A stretch of DNA of 64,000 bases from Diadema setosum (taxonomy: Eukaryota > Echinodermata > Echinoidea > Diadematoida > Diadematidae): assembly GCA_033980235.1 (NCBI GenBank), contig CM067065.1, forward strand, positions 10,624,373 to 10,688,372. Direction: 5' to 3'. This document shows positions 45,604 through 62,555 of the stretch, piece by piece. The first letter of the stretch is position 1, and each line of letters starts with the position of its first letter. The notes under the pieces are model-generated. The model made no database searches and was not told the DNA's origin. It worked only from the letters and a program-made list of their open reading frames with translations. The position numbers and the translations under genes were made by a program.

Positions 45604-45638
45604 TCTTTCTTGGGTTTGTGGTGGCTCTTAAAAGAGCC
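45604..45638 (-). terminator. H1 mRNA 3' stem-loop and HDE, unit 7
   Basis: Stem-loop with TTTA loop at 45623-45638 and CAAGAAAGA at 45604-45612. Confidence 0.96.
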
Positions 45639-45669
45639 GTTTGATTTTTGGTGTGAGGTGCAAATAAAC

Positions 45670-46281
45670 TTATTTGGCACCCTTCTTTGGTTTTGCCGCC
45701 TTGGATTTGGTCGTCGTCTTCTTCGCCACTTTCTTCGGGGTTGCCTTCTTGGATGGCTTCTTTGCTGCGGTCTTCTTCTTGGGCGTCTTCGTTTTCTCCG
45801 ACTTGGTTGCTGTCTTCTTCGCCGGCTTCTTCTTTGTCGCCTTCTTCTTCTTCTCCTTCTTTTCTGCTGCAGCTTTGGCCTTCTTGGCGACCGCCTTCTC
45901 TTTCTTTGCGGCTGCCTTTGCCTTTGCCTTCTCGCGGTCAGCCTTGACCTTTGCCTTCTGCTTCTCTTTTCGTGCCTTCTCCGCCGCCTCTGCCTTTGCT
46001 GCCTTGACGTTCAGCTTGAAAGAGCCAGATGCCCCGACACCTTTCGTCTGAACCAGTGTCTCGTTGGCAACCCCTTTCCGCAGAGCTCGCTTGATGAAGA
46101 TGGTCTGTCGGTCCATATCGCCTACTTTGTAGTTGGCTGCGATGTACTTCTTAATGGCCTGAAGCGATGATCCATTCCGCTCCTTCAGTGCGCCGATAGC
46201 AGCATTGACCATCACCTGGGTCGGTGGATGCTCGGGCGCTTTCTTCTTGGTCGTCTTCTTTGCTGCTTCCGAAGCCGCCAT
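45670..46281 (-). CDS. H1: Linker histone H1, unit 7 (5-residue deletion)
   Basis: 203-aa H1, five residues shorter than the rest: the end reads [10 protein letters not shown], with one PAAKK-equivalent segment missing. In other units the 15 bp lie between two CTTCTT repeats (plus strand), and one repeat remains here, which fits slippage or microhomology deletion. The frame is kept, and the H15 domain and the 3' signals (45604-45638) are intact, so the gene is probably functional with a slightly shorter tail. GATAAAA 46362-46368, cap-like 46334-46340. Confidence 0.98.
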   Translation of the reverse strand: MAASEAAKKTTKKKAPEHPPTQVMVNAAIGALKERNGSSLQAIKKYIAANYKVGDMDRQTIFIKRALRKGVANETLVQTKGVGASGSFKLNVKAAKAEAAEKARKEKQKAKVKADREKAKAKAAAKKEKAVAKKAKAAAEKKEKKKKATKKKPAKKTATKSEKTKTPKKKTAAKKPSKKATPKKVAKKTTTKSKAAKPKKGAK

Positions 46282-47124
46282 CACGATAACAATCGATGCG
46301 ATACGTAGTGAGTCAGAGAGTAGTGGAACAAAACTAATGACTCGCAACCTTCGCACTGTCGTTTTATCAGCTCATTGCGTACCTCGAAGGAATCACCGGA
46401 CATCTCGGGCATGGCGTCGTGCAGACGCTCTGCCTAATGTGCTTCCACATCTGTTCTCTGTTTCATATTACTTGATTTACTTTTCTGCTCCATTTGTTTT
46501 ATCCACGTGTTTTCCTAAGGCAGCTGTTTTATATTACAACATGCCGAAAACTGCAACAATCTTAGACAGCAAACGCACAAACACTAGAGCATTAATGCAA
46601 TCAAACACACAAACTTCCTACATACATGTGGCTGTGCTGTTCTTATGTTGTCGATAAATTCCTCTTTTATTTCAATACCTTCTTTTTAACCTCATAACGG
46701 CCTCGCCTGACGATTTATCATCTGTGCATTTCATAAATTCATAAATTCTTCCGAAATTAACTTGGTACTTAATTCTTGCTTATTTTCATACTCTAGTCTA
46801 TGCTTTTATGCTTTACTCCATATTCTCTCCTCATCTAATGGTATGCATTGCCACCTTATATATTTAGTCTTTAGTCTATGCTTATACCTTTGTCTATCTA
46901 TTTTGTCTCCTTGCATTGTCACCTTATATATTTATCATTATATTTCTTCCTTTTTTATCACTATATTTCTTCCTTTCTCTTCATTTCCTATTTATGTGTG
47001 ATTCAAGTAAGGATAATTAGAGAGAGAGAGAGAGAGAGAAAGGAAGAAAAAAAAAAGAAAAAAAAAAACCAGATATAGCGGAAATCTCAACACAACACGA
47101 AATAGCATGATGAATTGAATGTAT

Positions 47125-47159
47125 TCTTTCTGGAAAATGTGGTGGCCCTGATAAGGGCC
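47125..47159 (-). terminator. H2A mRNA 3' stem-loop and HDE, unit 7
   Basis: Stem-loop with TATC loop at 47144-47159 and CCAGAAAGA at 47125-47133. Confidence 0.95.
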
Positions 47160-47189
47160 GTTTGGTTGAAAAGAGCCGCCGTGAAGTGT

Positions 47190-47816
<627 letters not shown>

Positions 47817-48356
47817 TCAATGCAGCTAGTTGTATCGCGGCGGCTGTCCATATATTATATTTCACAATAAAGCAATTGTGAATACATACTTTCAGTTGAA
47901 TCAGCATTCAGATCACGTCAACACATCGGTAAAAAGACTCCGAATTAACGTCACAATCTTTCATTTTTTTTTCCTTTTCTTGACCATATAGTTTTACTTT
48001 TTCTTACCCCCCTCCCTTTACTCCTTCTGTCTCCCTATCTATCCCTCTCCCCTCTCTCTCTCCCTCTCCCTCTCTATCAAGCACCTTACAGACCCCTTCT
48101 CGTCTCAATTACATATGAATTGATTTGCTAGGTACATAATCACCGTAGACTGCGTTTCATTTGAAAGGGGGGGGGGGCAGATATCCCTACTTTACGTGCA
48201 TTTCATTTATCTTTGTGGTTTTCTTGTTCTCATTTTTTCATTTCCGTTCAACTACGTGTGCACTTTTAAATACATAAATATCTAACATCATCCAAGGCTC
48301 TACTTTTTAAAACTAAGAATAACAAACAGAATATTGTCCTGTATGAACCATGATAT

Positions 48357-48391
48357 TCTTTCTTGATAATGTGGTGGCTCTGAAAAGAGCC
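48357..48391 (-). terminator. H3 mRNA 3' stem-loop and HDE, unit 7
   Basis: Stem-loop with TTTC loop at 48376-48391 and CAAGAAAGA at 48357-48365. Confidence 0.96.
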
Positions 48392-48431
48392 GTTGTGTTG
48401 TGTGGTGCGACCACGGAGGACAGGCCTCTCT

Positions 48432-49067
<636 letters not shown>

Positions 49068-49607
49068 TCACGCCGCTCAACCTGTTCACGCCTTCCCGTA
49101 GATGGCGCCGTTGAGATACCAGCTCGCGAATTCAATGATTATTGCGGCGTATAATATACTGAAAACATCATTCCGAACGATTTTTTTCTGTATGCAGGCT
49201 GCTGTAACAGTGATATTATTACTATACGTGCATGATGGTATTTGGAATAGATTCATATAGCAACAGCTCGTTAAGAAGACGATTCTATAAAGCGGTGTGG
49301 TAATTTAATACACTCTTTAACCCGAAAGGGAAGAGCTGGCTGATTGGAAGTTAATCTATATTGTGCGGGTCTTAAACATTAATCTGTAATATGTTTGCAT
49401 AATTTTACCATGTTTCGATCAGGTGGTGCTGTCATTAAACTAATTAACGAATACATTAAGTGAACACGAGAAGCAAATATAAATAAGCATACAATGTGAA
49501 GTCACTATAAACAAGCGATGATTTGTATTTCTCTGGTGGGTAAAGTACTAGCTTTTCGATTCGTTATAATTAGGATATGATTAGGATTTCATACAACAGT
49601 GGGATAT

Positions 49608-49642
49608 TCTTTCTTGGTTATGTGGTGGCCCTGATAAGGGCC
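49608..49642 (-). terminator. H2B mRNA 3' stem-loop and HDE, unit 8
   Basis: Stem-loop with TATC loop at 49627-49642 and CAAGAAAGA at 49608-49616. Confidence 0.96.
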
Positions 49643-49669
49643 GTTTGAGATATAGACGACTGTGGACAT

Positions 49670-50044
49670 CTACTTGGATGTAGTGTACTTGGTGACAGCT
49701 TTAGTGCCCTCGCTGACGGCGTGCTTTGCCAGTTCTCCGGGGAGAAGGAGGCGCACTGCGGTCTGCACTTCACGGCTGCTGATGGTCGACTTCTTGTTGT
49801 ACTGACCGAGACGTGCAGCTTCGGCGGCGATGCGTTCGAAAATGTCGTTGACGAAGCTGTTCATGATGGACATGGCGCGACTCGAAATTCCAGTATCTGG
49901 GTGGACTTGCTTCAGAACCTTGTAGATGTAGATACCGTAGCTCTCCTTCCTCTTCCTACGCCTCTTCTTGTCGGCATTGGGCCGGGGAGCCTTGGCAGCT
50001 TTCTTGGAACCCTTCTTGGCAACTTGTCCGGATGGAGGAGCCAT
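49670..50044 (-). CDS. H2B: Histone H2B, unit 8
   Basis: 124-aa H2B, identical protein to unit 2. TATA 50128-50134, GGATCC 50145-50150, octamer 50164-50171; 3' signals 49608-49642. Confidence 0.99.
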   Translation of the reverse strand: MAPPSGQVAKKGSKKAAKAPRPNADKKRRRKRKESYGIYIYKVLKQVHPDTGISSRAMSIMNSFVNDIFERIAAEAARLGQYNKKSTISSREVQTAVRLLLPGELAKHAVSEGTKAVTKYTTSK

Positions 50045-51591
50045 TGTGAGCGTTGACTAGACTAGGCGGATGCGAATTCGATGCAGCTTTGAAAGAGAAA
50101 TGTTATGGTCAGCTGCCCCCTTTCCTCTTTTATACGCGTTCGGAGGATCCGCTCGCACAGTTCATGCAAATTAGATGAGGATTAGCAGAAGCATCGATTC
50201 AGGCGGGCGTGACGGCCCCGCCTGCCGGCCGGCCGGCCGCGGTGGTGGAATAACGGTTTCTGCCACCAGATGGCAGTAGACAGATTTTTGTCAAATTTTT
50301 ACCCTAATTTGTTCTTGAATTGCGTGTAAAAATGAAAAACGTGAATAATATTCTCTGCAAATATTCAATCATCATTTACTTTTCTTTTCTTTTCTCTTTG
50401 TAATCAAACTAGATCTAGAAAATCTCATGTAACTATATATATATTCTGTTTCGTATCTCGCTAAAAAGCTGCTAACTTCCCTTATTCCTTTTGATTGCGT
50501 GTTAAGCTTACACATGTTATCTACCTTCGTCGCCGCTTGCTGACACGCTGAAGCTGAAATCTATTTGTAAATATTTATTTTGCGTTAGAAAAAAAAAACA
50601 CCTTCTTGCATTCATATTTTGCTGATACTCTGTTTTTTTTTTTTTACCTATTTGATTGCTTTGCTTGTTTCCCACTGCACAATACCAAAAGCCAATGTCA
50701 GACAGCAAGATATTGTCCAGACTTACCCACATTTTGTATTGAGGGTATTGAATCTGCGTAAAATTGGCTATATGCCAAATAGTGTATAGAATCTATCCTC
50801 TTTAGTGAGTTTAACTCAATACCAGGTGAAGCCAAACAATCTACTTGATTCATAATACAATGTAGTCAATAATTAGCAGGGTTTGTTTGTTTGTTTGTGT
50901 GTTTTTTTTTTTTTTTTTTGGTGTGTGTGTGCGCGCGCGTGTCTTTTTTATCTTCATTTTCTTTTATTTTTTTTTTATTTATTTATTTATTTTTTTTATT
51001 TTTTGGCTGAATGATACTGTCTTGGTAGTATCTCCAAATTCCAGTCCATGTCCAGGCGTGGGGCGGCATGTGCATTGTGAGCTTCACAACTCTTAATGAA
51101 ATATTTATGAGCAAAGGCAACAACTTCACCAAAGAAATGTGTAATGTTGTTGCTTTATACAACCCGCCCACTATGGGAGCAACAACTTTACCAAAAAGGC
51201 AACAACTTTACCAAAAAGGCAACAACTTTACACATAAAGCAACAACTTTACAATTGTATGACAACAACTTTACAATTGTATGACAACAACTTTACTTATG
51301 AAAATAACGTATCTCTCTTTCTCTCTCTCTCTCTCTCTCACTCTCTATCTATTTGCAACTGGGGGCTGTGATCAGCGAATGGATGCAATAATTATTCTAT
51401 TACCTTCAATTACAACCGGTAAACTCTGTAAAGCGTGTAATGAGGGCGTTTTAAGAGCATTGCCACGAAACAGAAATCTGATGTACGAACAGTGTGGTTA
51501 CATATATATATTGCGCATTGATTTAAACGTGCTACTTATGATGACGTTCCGTAATAAAGAAAAGGAAAGAAATGTGTTTCATTAAGTGTAT

Positions 51592-51626
51592 TCTTTCTTG
51601 ATAATGTGGTGGCTCTGAAAAGAGCC
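51592..51626 (-). terminator. H4 mRNA 3' stem-loop and HDE, unit 8
   Basis: Stem-loop with TTTC loop at 51611-51626 and CAAGAAAGA at 51592-51600. Confidence 0.96.
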
Positions 51627-51657
51627 GTTGTTTTGTGGTGCAGGAGGCCGTTAAATT

Positions 51658-52047
<390 letters not shown>

Positions 52048-52685
52048 TTAAGTAACCGCTTTGCGGACATGGAGGGCGACGCCCCATTCTCCTACTGTCC
52101 GCCGCGGCCAGCCCACGATCCGCCTGCGCGAGATCCGGCTGGATCGAGTGCGCCACCTCACGGCCGTCCGTTGCGTTGACCATACCAGCACCGCGAGTCG
52201 GACGGGCACTGTGTCACATCACATACATTACTCTGTCGCACATTACCTAAGGAAATGAACAAATAAAATACACATATTATGATAATATTGACAGCATAAA
52301 GCTACATAGATATGGAGTGGTAGATATATACATATACATATACATATACATATATACACACACTCACGCTCACATAATTTCGAGCTTGAAACGATTTTTC
52401 AGAGTAAAACGAAAACCATCACCCTCCCCCCGCTCGCATTCTGTTTAGCCTATTTTCGCTAGCTCTCACAGAATTGTTTGCTCTTGAGTAACACATAAAA
52501 CTTCTCCATTCATCTACCATTTCTCTCCTTTTCAACATAAACTCACCAATATAGAATAATTTCTGTTTTTTCTTTTAACTATTCCTTTCTATTTCCCCGT
52601 TTCGTGTATTTCCTTCTTTTTTTTTTCTTCTTCTTTCTTTTCTCAGTGCATCTTTCCCTCGACTAGTTGATACTGCAACAATTAT

Positions 52686-52720
52686 TCTTTCTTGGGTTTG
52701 TGGTGGCTCTTAAAAGAGCC
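52686..52720 (-). terminator. H1 mRNA 3' stem-loop and HDE, unit 8
   Basis: Stem-loop with TTTA loop at 52705-52720 and CAAGAAAGA at 52686-52694. Confidence 0.96.
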
Positions 52721-52751
52721 GTTTGATTTTTGGTGTGAGGTGCAAATAAAC

Positions 52752-53378
52752 TTATTTGGCACCCTTCTTGGCAGCAGGCTTCTTTGGTTTTGCCGCCTTG
52801 GATTTGGTCGTCGTCTTCTTCGCCACTTTCTTCGGGGTTGCCTTCTTGGATGGCTTCTTTGCTGCGGTCTTCTTCTTGGGCGTCTTCGTTTTCTCCGACT
52901 TGGTTGCTGTCTTCTTCGCCGGCTTCTTCTTTGTCGCCTTCTTCTTCTTCTCCTTCTTTTCTGCTGCAGCTTTGGCCTTCTTGGCGACCGCCTTCTCTTT
53001 CTTTGCGGCTGCCTTTGCCTTTGCCTTCTCGCGGTCAGCCTTGACCTTTGCCTTCTGCTTCTCTTTTCGTGCCTTCTCCGCCGCCTCTGCCTTTGCTGCC
53101 TTGACGTTCAGCTTGAAAGAGCCAGATGCCCCGACACCTTTCGTCTGAACCAGTGTCTCGTTGGCAACCCCTTTCCGCAGAGCTCGCTTGATGAAGATGG
53201 TCTGTCGGTCCATATCGCCTACTTTGTAGTTGGCTGCGATGTACTTCTTAATGGCCTGAAGCGATGATCCATTCCGCTCCTTCAGTGCGCCGATAGCAGC
53301 ATTGACCATCACCTGGGTCGGTGGATGCTCGGGCGCTTTCTTCTTGGTCGTCTTCTTTGCTGCTTCCGAAGCCGCCAT
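52752..53378 (-). CDS. H1: Linker histone H1, unit 8
   Basis: 208-aa H1, Lys192 form, identical to unit 2. GATAAAA 53459-53465, cap-like 53431-53437, 3' signals 52686-52720. Confidence 0.98.
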   Translation of the reverse strand: MAASEAAKKTTKKKAPEHPPTQVMVNAAIGALKERNGSSLQAIKKYIAANYKVGDMDRQTIFIKRALRKGVANETLVQTKGVGASGSFKLNVKAAKAEAAEKARKEKQKAKVKADREKAKAKAAAKKEKAVAKKAKAAAEKKEKKKKATKKKPAKKTATKSEKTKTPKKKTAAKKPSKKATPKKVAKKTTTKSKAAKPKKPAAKKGAK

Positions 53379-54115
53379 CACGATAACAATCGATGCGATA
53401 CGTAGTGAGTCAGAGAGTAGTGGAACAAAACTAATGACTCGCAACCTTCGCACTGTCGTTTTATCAGCTCATTGCGTACCTCGAAGGAATCACCGGACAT
53501 CTCGGGCATGGCGTCGTGCAGACGCTCTGCCTAATGTGCTTCCACATCTGTTCTCTGTTTCATATTACTTGATTTACTTTTCTGCTCCATTTGTTTTATC
53601 CACGTGTTTCCCTAAGGCAGCTGTTTTATATTACAACATGCCGAAAACTGCAACAATCTTAGACAGCAAACGCACAAACACTAGAGCATTAATGCAATCA
53701 AACACACAAACTTCCTACATACATGTGGCTGTGCTGTTCTTATGTTGTCGATAAATTCCTCTTTTATTTCAATACCTTCTTTTTAACCTCATAACGGCCT
53801 CGCCTGACGATTTATCATCTGTGCATTTCATAAATTCATAAATTCTTCCGAAATTAACTTGGTACTTAATTCTTGCTTATTTTCATACTCTAGTCTATGC
53901 TTTTATGCTTTACTCCATATTCTCTCCTCATCTAATGGTATGCATTGCCACCTTATATATTTAGTCTTTAGTCTATGCTTATACCTTTGTCTATCTATTT
54001 TGTCTCCTTGCATTGTCACCTTATATATTTATCATTATATTTCTTCCTTTTTTATCACTATATTTCTTCCTTTCTCTTCATTTCCTATTTATGTGTGATT
54101 CAAGTAAGGATAATT

Positions 54116-54146
<31 letters not shown>

Positions 54147-54225
54147 GAAAAAAAAAAGAAAAAAAAAAACCAGATATAGCGGAAATCTCAACACAACACG
54201 AAATAGCATGATGAATTGAATGTAT

Positions 54226-54260
54226 TCTTTCTGGAAAATGTGGTGGCCCTGATAAGGGCC
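54226..54260 (-). terminator. H2A mRNA 3' stem-loop and HDE, unit 8
   Basis: Stem-loop with TATC loop at 54245-54260 and CCAGAAAGA at 54226-54234. Confidence 0.95.
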
Positions 54261-54290
54261 GTTTGGTTGAAAAGAGCCGCCGTGAAGTGT

Positions 54291-54917
<627 letters not shown>

Positions 54918-55458
54918 TCAATGCAGCTAGTTGTATCGCGGCGGCTGTCCATATATTATATTTCACAATAAAGCAATTGTGAATACATACTTTCAGTTGA
55001 ATCAGCATTCAGATCACGTCAACACATCGGTAAAAAGACTCCGAATTAACGTCACAATCTTTCATTTTTTTTTCCTTTTCTTGACCATATAGTTTTACTT
55101 TTTCTTACCCCCCTCCCTTTACTCCTTCTGTCTCCCTATCTATCCCTCTCCCCTCTCTCTCTCCCTCTCCCTCTCTATCAAGCACCTTACAGACCCCTTC
55201 TCGTCTCAATTACATATGAATTGATTTGCTAGGTACATAATCACCGTAGACTGCGTTTCATTTGAAAGGGGGGGGGGGGCAGATATCCCTACTTTACGTG
55301 CATTTCATTTATCTTTGTGGTTTTCTTGTTCTCATTTTTTCATTTCCGTTCAACTACGTGTGCACTTTTAAATACATAAATGTCTAACATCATCCAAGGC
55401 TCTACTTTTTAAAACTAAGAATAACAAACAGAATATTTTCCTGTATGAACCATGATAT

Positions 55459-55493
55459 TCTTTCTTGATAATGTGGTGGCTCTGAAAAGAGCC
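55459..55493 (-). terminator. H3 mRNA 3' stem-loop and HDE, unit 8
   Basis: Stem-loop with TTTC loop at 55478-55493 and CAAGAAAGA at 55459-55467. The spacer beyond it has two unit-specific substitutions (55382, 55438). Confidence 0.96.
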
Positions 55494-55533
55494 GTTGTGT
55501 TGTGTGGTGCGACCACGGAGGACAGGCCTCTCT

Positions 55534-56169
<636 letters not shown>

Positions 56170-56709
56170 TCACGCCGCTCAACCTGTTCACGCCTTCCCG
56201 TAGATGGCGCCGTTGAGATACCAGCTCGCGAATTCAATGATTATTGCGGCGTATAATATACTGAAAACATCATTCCGAACGATTTTTTTCTGTATGCAGG
56301 CTGCTGTAACAGTGATATTATTACTATACGTGCATGATGGTATTTGGAATAGATTCATATAGCAACAGCTCGTTAAGAAGACGATTCTATAAAGCGGTGT
56401 GGTAATTTAATACACTCTTTAACCCGAAAGGGAAGAGCTGGCTGATTGGAAGTTAATCTATATTGTGCGGGTCTTAAACATTAATCTGTAATATGTTTGC
56501 ATAATTTTACCATGTTTCGATCAGGTGGTGCTGTCATTAAACTAATTAACGAATACATTAAGTGAACACGAGAAGCAAATATAAATAAGCATACAATGTG
56601 AAGTCACTATAAACAAGCGATGATTTGTATTTCTCTGGTGGGTAAAGTACTAGCTTTTCGATTCGTTATAATTAGGATATGATTAGGATTTCATACAACA
56701 GTGGGATAT

Positions 56710-56744
56710 TCTTTCTTGGTTATGTGGTGGCCCTGATAAGGGCC
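56710..56744 (-). terminator. H2B mRNA 3' stem-loop and HDE, unit 9
   Basis: Stem-loop with TATC loop at 56729-56744 and CAAGAAAGA at 56710-56718. Confidence 0.96.
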
Positions 56745-56771
56745 GTTTGAGATATAGACGACTGTGGACAT

Positions 56772-57146
56772 CTACTTGGATGTAGTGTACTTGGTGACAG
56801 CTTTAGTGCCCTCGCTGACGGCGTGCTTTGCCAGTTCTCCGGGGAGAAGGAGGCGCACTGCGGTCTGCACTTCACGGCTGCTGATGGTCGACTTCTTGTT
56901 GTACTGACCGAGACGTGCAGCTTCGGCGGCGATGCGTTCGAAAATGTCGTTGACGAAGCTGTTCATGATGGACATGGCGCGACTCGAAATTCCAGTATCT
57001 GGGTGGACTTGCTTCAGAACCTTGTAGATGAAGATACCGTAGCTCTCCTTCCTCTTCCTACGCCTCTTCTTGTCGGCATTGGGCCGGGGAGCCTTGGCAG
57101 CTTTCTTGGAACCCTTCTTGGCAACTTGTCCGGATGGAGGAGCCAT
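56772..57146 (-). CDS. H2B: Histone H2B, unit 9 (Tyr39Phe variant)
   Basis: 124-aa H2B reading SYGIFIYK instead of SYGIYIYK: base 57031 turns a TAC codon into TTC, so Tyr39 (counting Met) becomes Phe. By alignment this is human H2B Tyr40, at the start of the first fold helix; the human Tyr37 equivalent is kept. The change is conservative but removes a hydroxyl. TATA 57230-57236, GGATCC 57247-57252, octamer 57266-57273; 3' signals 56710-56744. It is the only H2B in the window that differs. Confidence 0.98.
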   Translation of the reverse strand: MAPPSGQVAKKGSKKAAKAPRPNADKKRRRKRKESYGIFIYKVLKQVHPDTGISSRAMSIMNSFVNDIFERIAAEAARLGQYNKKSTISSREVQTAVRLLLPGELAKHAVSEGTKAVTKYTTSK

Positions 57147-58694
57147 TGTGAGCGTTGACTAGACTAGGCGGATGCGAATTCGATGCAGCTTTGAAAGAGA
57201 AATGTTATGGTCAGCTGCCCCCTTTCCTCTTTTATACGCGTTCGGAGGATCCGCTCGCACAGTTCATGCAAATTAGATGAGGATTAGCAGAAGCATCGAT
57301 TCAGGCGGGCGTGACGGCCCCGCCTGCCGGCCGGCCGGCCGCGGTGGTGGAATAACGGTTTCTGCCACCAGATGGCAGTAGACAGATTTTTGTCAAATTT
57401 TTACCCTAATTTGTTCTTGAATTGCGTGTAAAAATGAAAAACGTGAATAATATTCTCTGCAAATATTCAATCATCATTTACTTTTCTTTTCTTTTCTCTT
57501 TGTAATCAAACTAGATCTAGAAAATCTCATGTAACTATATATATATTCTGTTTCGTATCTCGCTAAAAAGCTGCTAACTTCCCTTATTCCTTTTGATTGC
57601 GTGTTAAGCTTACACATGTTATCTACCTTCGTCGCCGCTTGCTGACACGCTGAAGCTGAAATCTATTTGTAAATATTTATTTTGCGTTAGAAAAAAAAAA
57701 AACACCTTCTTGCATTCATATTTTGCTGATACTCTGTTTTTTTTTTTTTTTACCTATTTGATTGCTTTGCTTGTTTCCCACTGCACAATACCAAAAGCCA
57801 ATGTCAGACAGCAAGATATTGTCCAGACTTACCCACATTTTGTATTGAGGGTATTGAATCTGCGTAAAATTGGCTATATGCCAAATAGTGTATAGAATCT
57901 ATCCTCTTTAGTGAGTTTAACTCAATACCAGGTGAAGCCAAACAATCTACTTGATTCATAATACAATGTAGTCAATAATTAGCAGGGTTTGTTTGTTTGT
58001 TTGTGTGTTTTTTTTTTTTTTTGGTGTGTGTGTGCGCGCGCGTGTCTTTTTTATCTTCATTTTCTTTTATTTTTTTTTTATTTATTTATTTATTTTTTTT
58101 ATTTTTTGGCTGAATGATACTGTCTTGGTAGTATCTCCAAATTCCAGTCCATGTCCAGGCGTGGGGCGGCATGTGCATTGTGAGCTTCACAACTCTTAAT
58201 GAAATATTTATGAGCAAAGGCAACAACTTCACCAAAGAAATGTGTAATGTTGTTGCTTTATACAACCCGCCCACTATGGGAGCAACAACTTTACCAAAAA
58301 GGCAACAACTTTACCAAAAAGGCAACAACTTTACACATAAAGCAACAACTTTACAATTGTATGACAACAACTTTACAATTGTATGACAACAACTTTACTT
58401 ATGAAAATAACGTATCTCTCTTTCTCTCTCTCTCTCTCTCTCACTCTCTATCTATTTGCAACTGGGGGCTGTGATCAGCGAATGGATGCAATAATTATTC
58501 TATTACCTTCAATTACAACCGGTAAACTCTGTAAAGCGTGTAATGAGGGCGTTTTAAGAGCATTGCCACGAAACAGAAATCTGATGTACGAACAGTGTGG
58601 TTACATATATATATTGCGCATTGATTTAAACGTGCTACTTATGATGACGTTCCGTAATAAAGAAAAGGAAAGAAATGTGTTTCATTAAGTGTAT

Positions 58695-58729
58695 TCTTTC
58701 TTGATAATGTGGTGGCTCTGAAAAGAGCC
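58695..58729 (-). terminator. H4 mRNA 3' stem-loop and HDE, unit 9
   Basis: Stem-loop with TTTC loop at 58714-58729 and CAAGAAAGA at 58695-58703. Confidence 0.96.
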
Positions 58730-58760
58730 GTTGTTTTGTGGTGCAGGAGGCCGTTAAATT

Positions 58761-59150
<390 letters not shown>

Positions 59151-59788
59151 TTAAGTAACCGCTTTGCGGACATGGAGGGCGACGCCCCATTCTCCTACTG
59201 TCCGCCGCGGCCAGCCCACGATCCGCCTGCGCGAGATCCGGCTGGATCGAGTGCGCCACCTCACGGCCGTCCGTTGCGTTGACCATACCAGCACCGCGAG
59301 TCGGACGGGCACTGTGTCACATCACATACATTACTCTGTCGCACATTACCTAAGGAAATGAACAAATAAAATACACATATTATGATAATATTGACAGCAT
59401 AAAGCTACATAGATATGGAGTGGTAGATATATACATATACATATACATATACATATATACACACACTCACGCTCACATAATTTCGAGCTTGAAACGATTT
59501 TTCAGAGTAAAACGAAAACCATCACCCTCCCCCCGCTCGCATTCTGTTTAGCCTATTTTCGCTAGCTCTCACAGAATTGTTTGCTCTTGAGTAACACATA
59601 AAACTTCTCCATTCATCTACCATTTCTCTCCTTTTCAACATAAACTCACCAATATAGAATAATTTCTGTTTTTTCTTTTAACTATTCCTTTCTATTTCCC
59701 CGTTTCGTGTATTTCCTTCTTTTTTTTTTCTTCTTCTTTCTTTTCTCAGTGCATCTTTCCCTCGACTAGTTGATACTGCAACAATTAT

Positions 59789-59823
59789 TCTTTCTTGGGT
59801 TTGTGGTGGCTCTTAAAAGAGCC
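59789..59823 (-). terminator. H1 mRNA 3' stem-loop and HDE, unit 9
   Basis: Stem-loop with TTTA loop at 59808-59823 and CAAGAAAGA at 59789-59797. Confidence 0.96.
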
Positions 59824-59854
59824 GTTTGATTTTTGGTGTGAGGTGCAAATAAAC

Positions 59855-60481
59855 TTATTTGGCACCCTTCTTGGCAGCAGGCTTCTTTGGTTTTGCCGCC
59901 TTGGATTTGGTCGTCGTCTTCTTCGCCACTTTCTTCGGGGTTGCCTTCTTGGATGGCTTCTTTGCTGCGGTCTTCTTCTTGGGCGTCTTCGTTTTCTCCG
60001 ACTTGGTTGCTGTCTTCTTCGCCGGCTTCTTCTTTGTCGCCTTCTTCTTCTTCTCCTTCTTTTCTGCTGCAGCTTTGGCCTTCTTGGCGACCGCCTTCTC
60101 TTTCTTTGCGGCTGCCTTTGCCTTTGCCTTCTCGCGGTCAGCCTTGACCTTTGCCTTCTGCTTCTCTTTTCGTGCCTTCTCCGCCGCCTCTGCCTTTGCT
60201 GCCTTGACGTTCAGCTTGAAAGAGCCAGATGCCCCGACACCTTTCGTCTGAACCAGTGTCTCGTTGGCAACCCCTTTCCGCAGAGCTCGCTTGATGAAGA
60301 TGGTCTGTCGGTCCATATCGCCTACTTTGTAGTTGGCTGCGATGTACTTCTTAATGGCCTGAAGCGATGATCCATTCCGCTCCTTCAGTGCGCCGATAGC
60401 AGCATTGACCATCACCTGGGTCGGTGGATGCTCGGGCGCTTTCTTCTTGGTCGTCTTCTTTGCTGCTTCCGAAGCCGCCAT
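59855..60481 (-). CDS. H1: Linker histone H1, unit 9
   Basis: 208-aa H1, Lys192 form, identical to unit 2. GATAAAA 60562-60568, cap-like 60534-60540, 3' signals 59789-59823. Confidence 0.98.
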   Translation of the reverse strand: MAASEAAKKTTKKKAPEHPPTQVMVNAAIGALKERNGSSLQAIKKYIAANYKVGDMDRQTIFIKRALRKGVANETLVQTKGVGASGSFKLNVKAAKAEAAEKARKEKQKAKVKADREKAKAKAAAKKEKAVAKKAKAAAEKKEKKKKATKKKPAKKTATKSEKTKTPKKKTAAKKPSKKATPKKVAKKTTTKSKAAKPKKPAAKKGAK

Positions 60482-61324
60482 CACGATAACAATCGATGCG
60501 ATACGTAGTGAGTCAGAGAGTAGTGGAACAAAACTAATGACTCGCAACCTTCGCACTGTCGTTTTATCAGCTCATTGCGTACCTCGAAGGAATCACCGGA
60601 CATCTCGGGCATGGCGTCGTGCAGACGCTCTGCCTAATGTGCTTCCACATCTGTTCTCTGTTTCATATTACTTGATTTACTTTTCTGCTCCATTTGTTTT
60701 ATCCACGTGTTTCCCTAAGGCAGCTGTTTTATATTACAACATGCCGAAAACTGCAACAATCTTAGACAGCAAACGCACAAACACTAGAGCATTAATGCAA
60801 TCAAACACACAAACTTCCTACATACATGTGGCTGTGCTGTTCTTATGTTGTCGATAAATTCCTCTTTTATTTCAATACCTTCTTTTTAACCTCATAACGG
60901 CCTCGCCTGACGATTTATCATCTGTGCATTTCATAAATTCATAAATTCTTCCGAAATTAACTTGGTACTTAATTCTTGCTTATTTTCATACTCTAGTCTA
61001 TGCTTTTATGCTTTACTCCATATTCTCTCCTCATCTAATGGTATGCATTGCCACCTTATATATTTAGTCTTTAGTCTATGCTTATACCTTTGTCTATCTA
61101 TTTTGTCTCCTTGCATTGTCACCTTATATATTTATCATTATATTTCTTCCTTTTTTATCACTATATTTCTTCCTTTCTCTTCATTTCCTATTTATGTGTG
61201 ATTCAAGTAAGGATAATTAGAGAGAGAGAGAGAGAGAGAAAGGAAGAAAAAAAAAAAGAAAAAAAAAACCAGATATAGCGGAAATCTCAACACAACACGA
61301 AATAGCATGATGAATTGAATGTAT

Positions 61325-61359
61325 TCTTTCTGGAAAATGTGGTGGCCCTGATAAGGGCC
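61325..61359 (-). terminator. H2A mRNA 3' stem-loop and HDE, unit 9
   Basis: Stem-loop with TATC loop at 61344-61359 and CCAGAAAGA at 61325-61333. Confidence 0.95.
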
Positions 61360-61389
61360 GTTTGGTTGAAAAGAGCCGCCGTGAAGTGT

Positions 61390-62016
<627 letters not shown>

Positions 62017-62555
62017 TCAATGCAGCTAGTTGTATCGCGGCGGCTGTCCATATATTATATTTCACAATAAAGCAATTGTGAATACATACTTTCAGTTGAA
62101 TCAGCATTCAGATCACGTCAACACATCGGTAAAAAGACTCCGAATTAACGTCACAATCTTTCATTTTTTTTCCTTTTCTTGACCATATAGTTTTACTTTT
62201 TCTTACCCCCCTCCCTTTACTCCTTCTGTCTCCCTATCTATCCCTCTCCCCTCTCTCTCTCCCTCTCCCTCTCTATCAAGCACCTTACAGACCCCTTCTC
62301 GTCTCAATTACATATGAATTGATTTGCTAGGTACATAATCACCGTAGACTGCGTTTCATTTGAATGGGGGGGGGGGCAGATATCCCTACTTTACGTGCAT
62401 TTCATTTATCTTTGTGGTTTTCTTGTTCTCATTTTTTCATTTCCGTTCAACTACGTGTGCACTTTTAAATACATAAATATCTAACATCATCCAAGGCTCT
62501 ACTTTTTAAAACTAAGAATAACAAACAGAATATTGTCCTGTATGAACCATGATAT

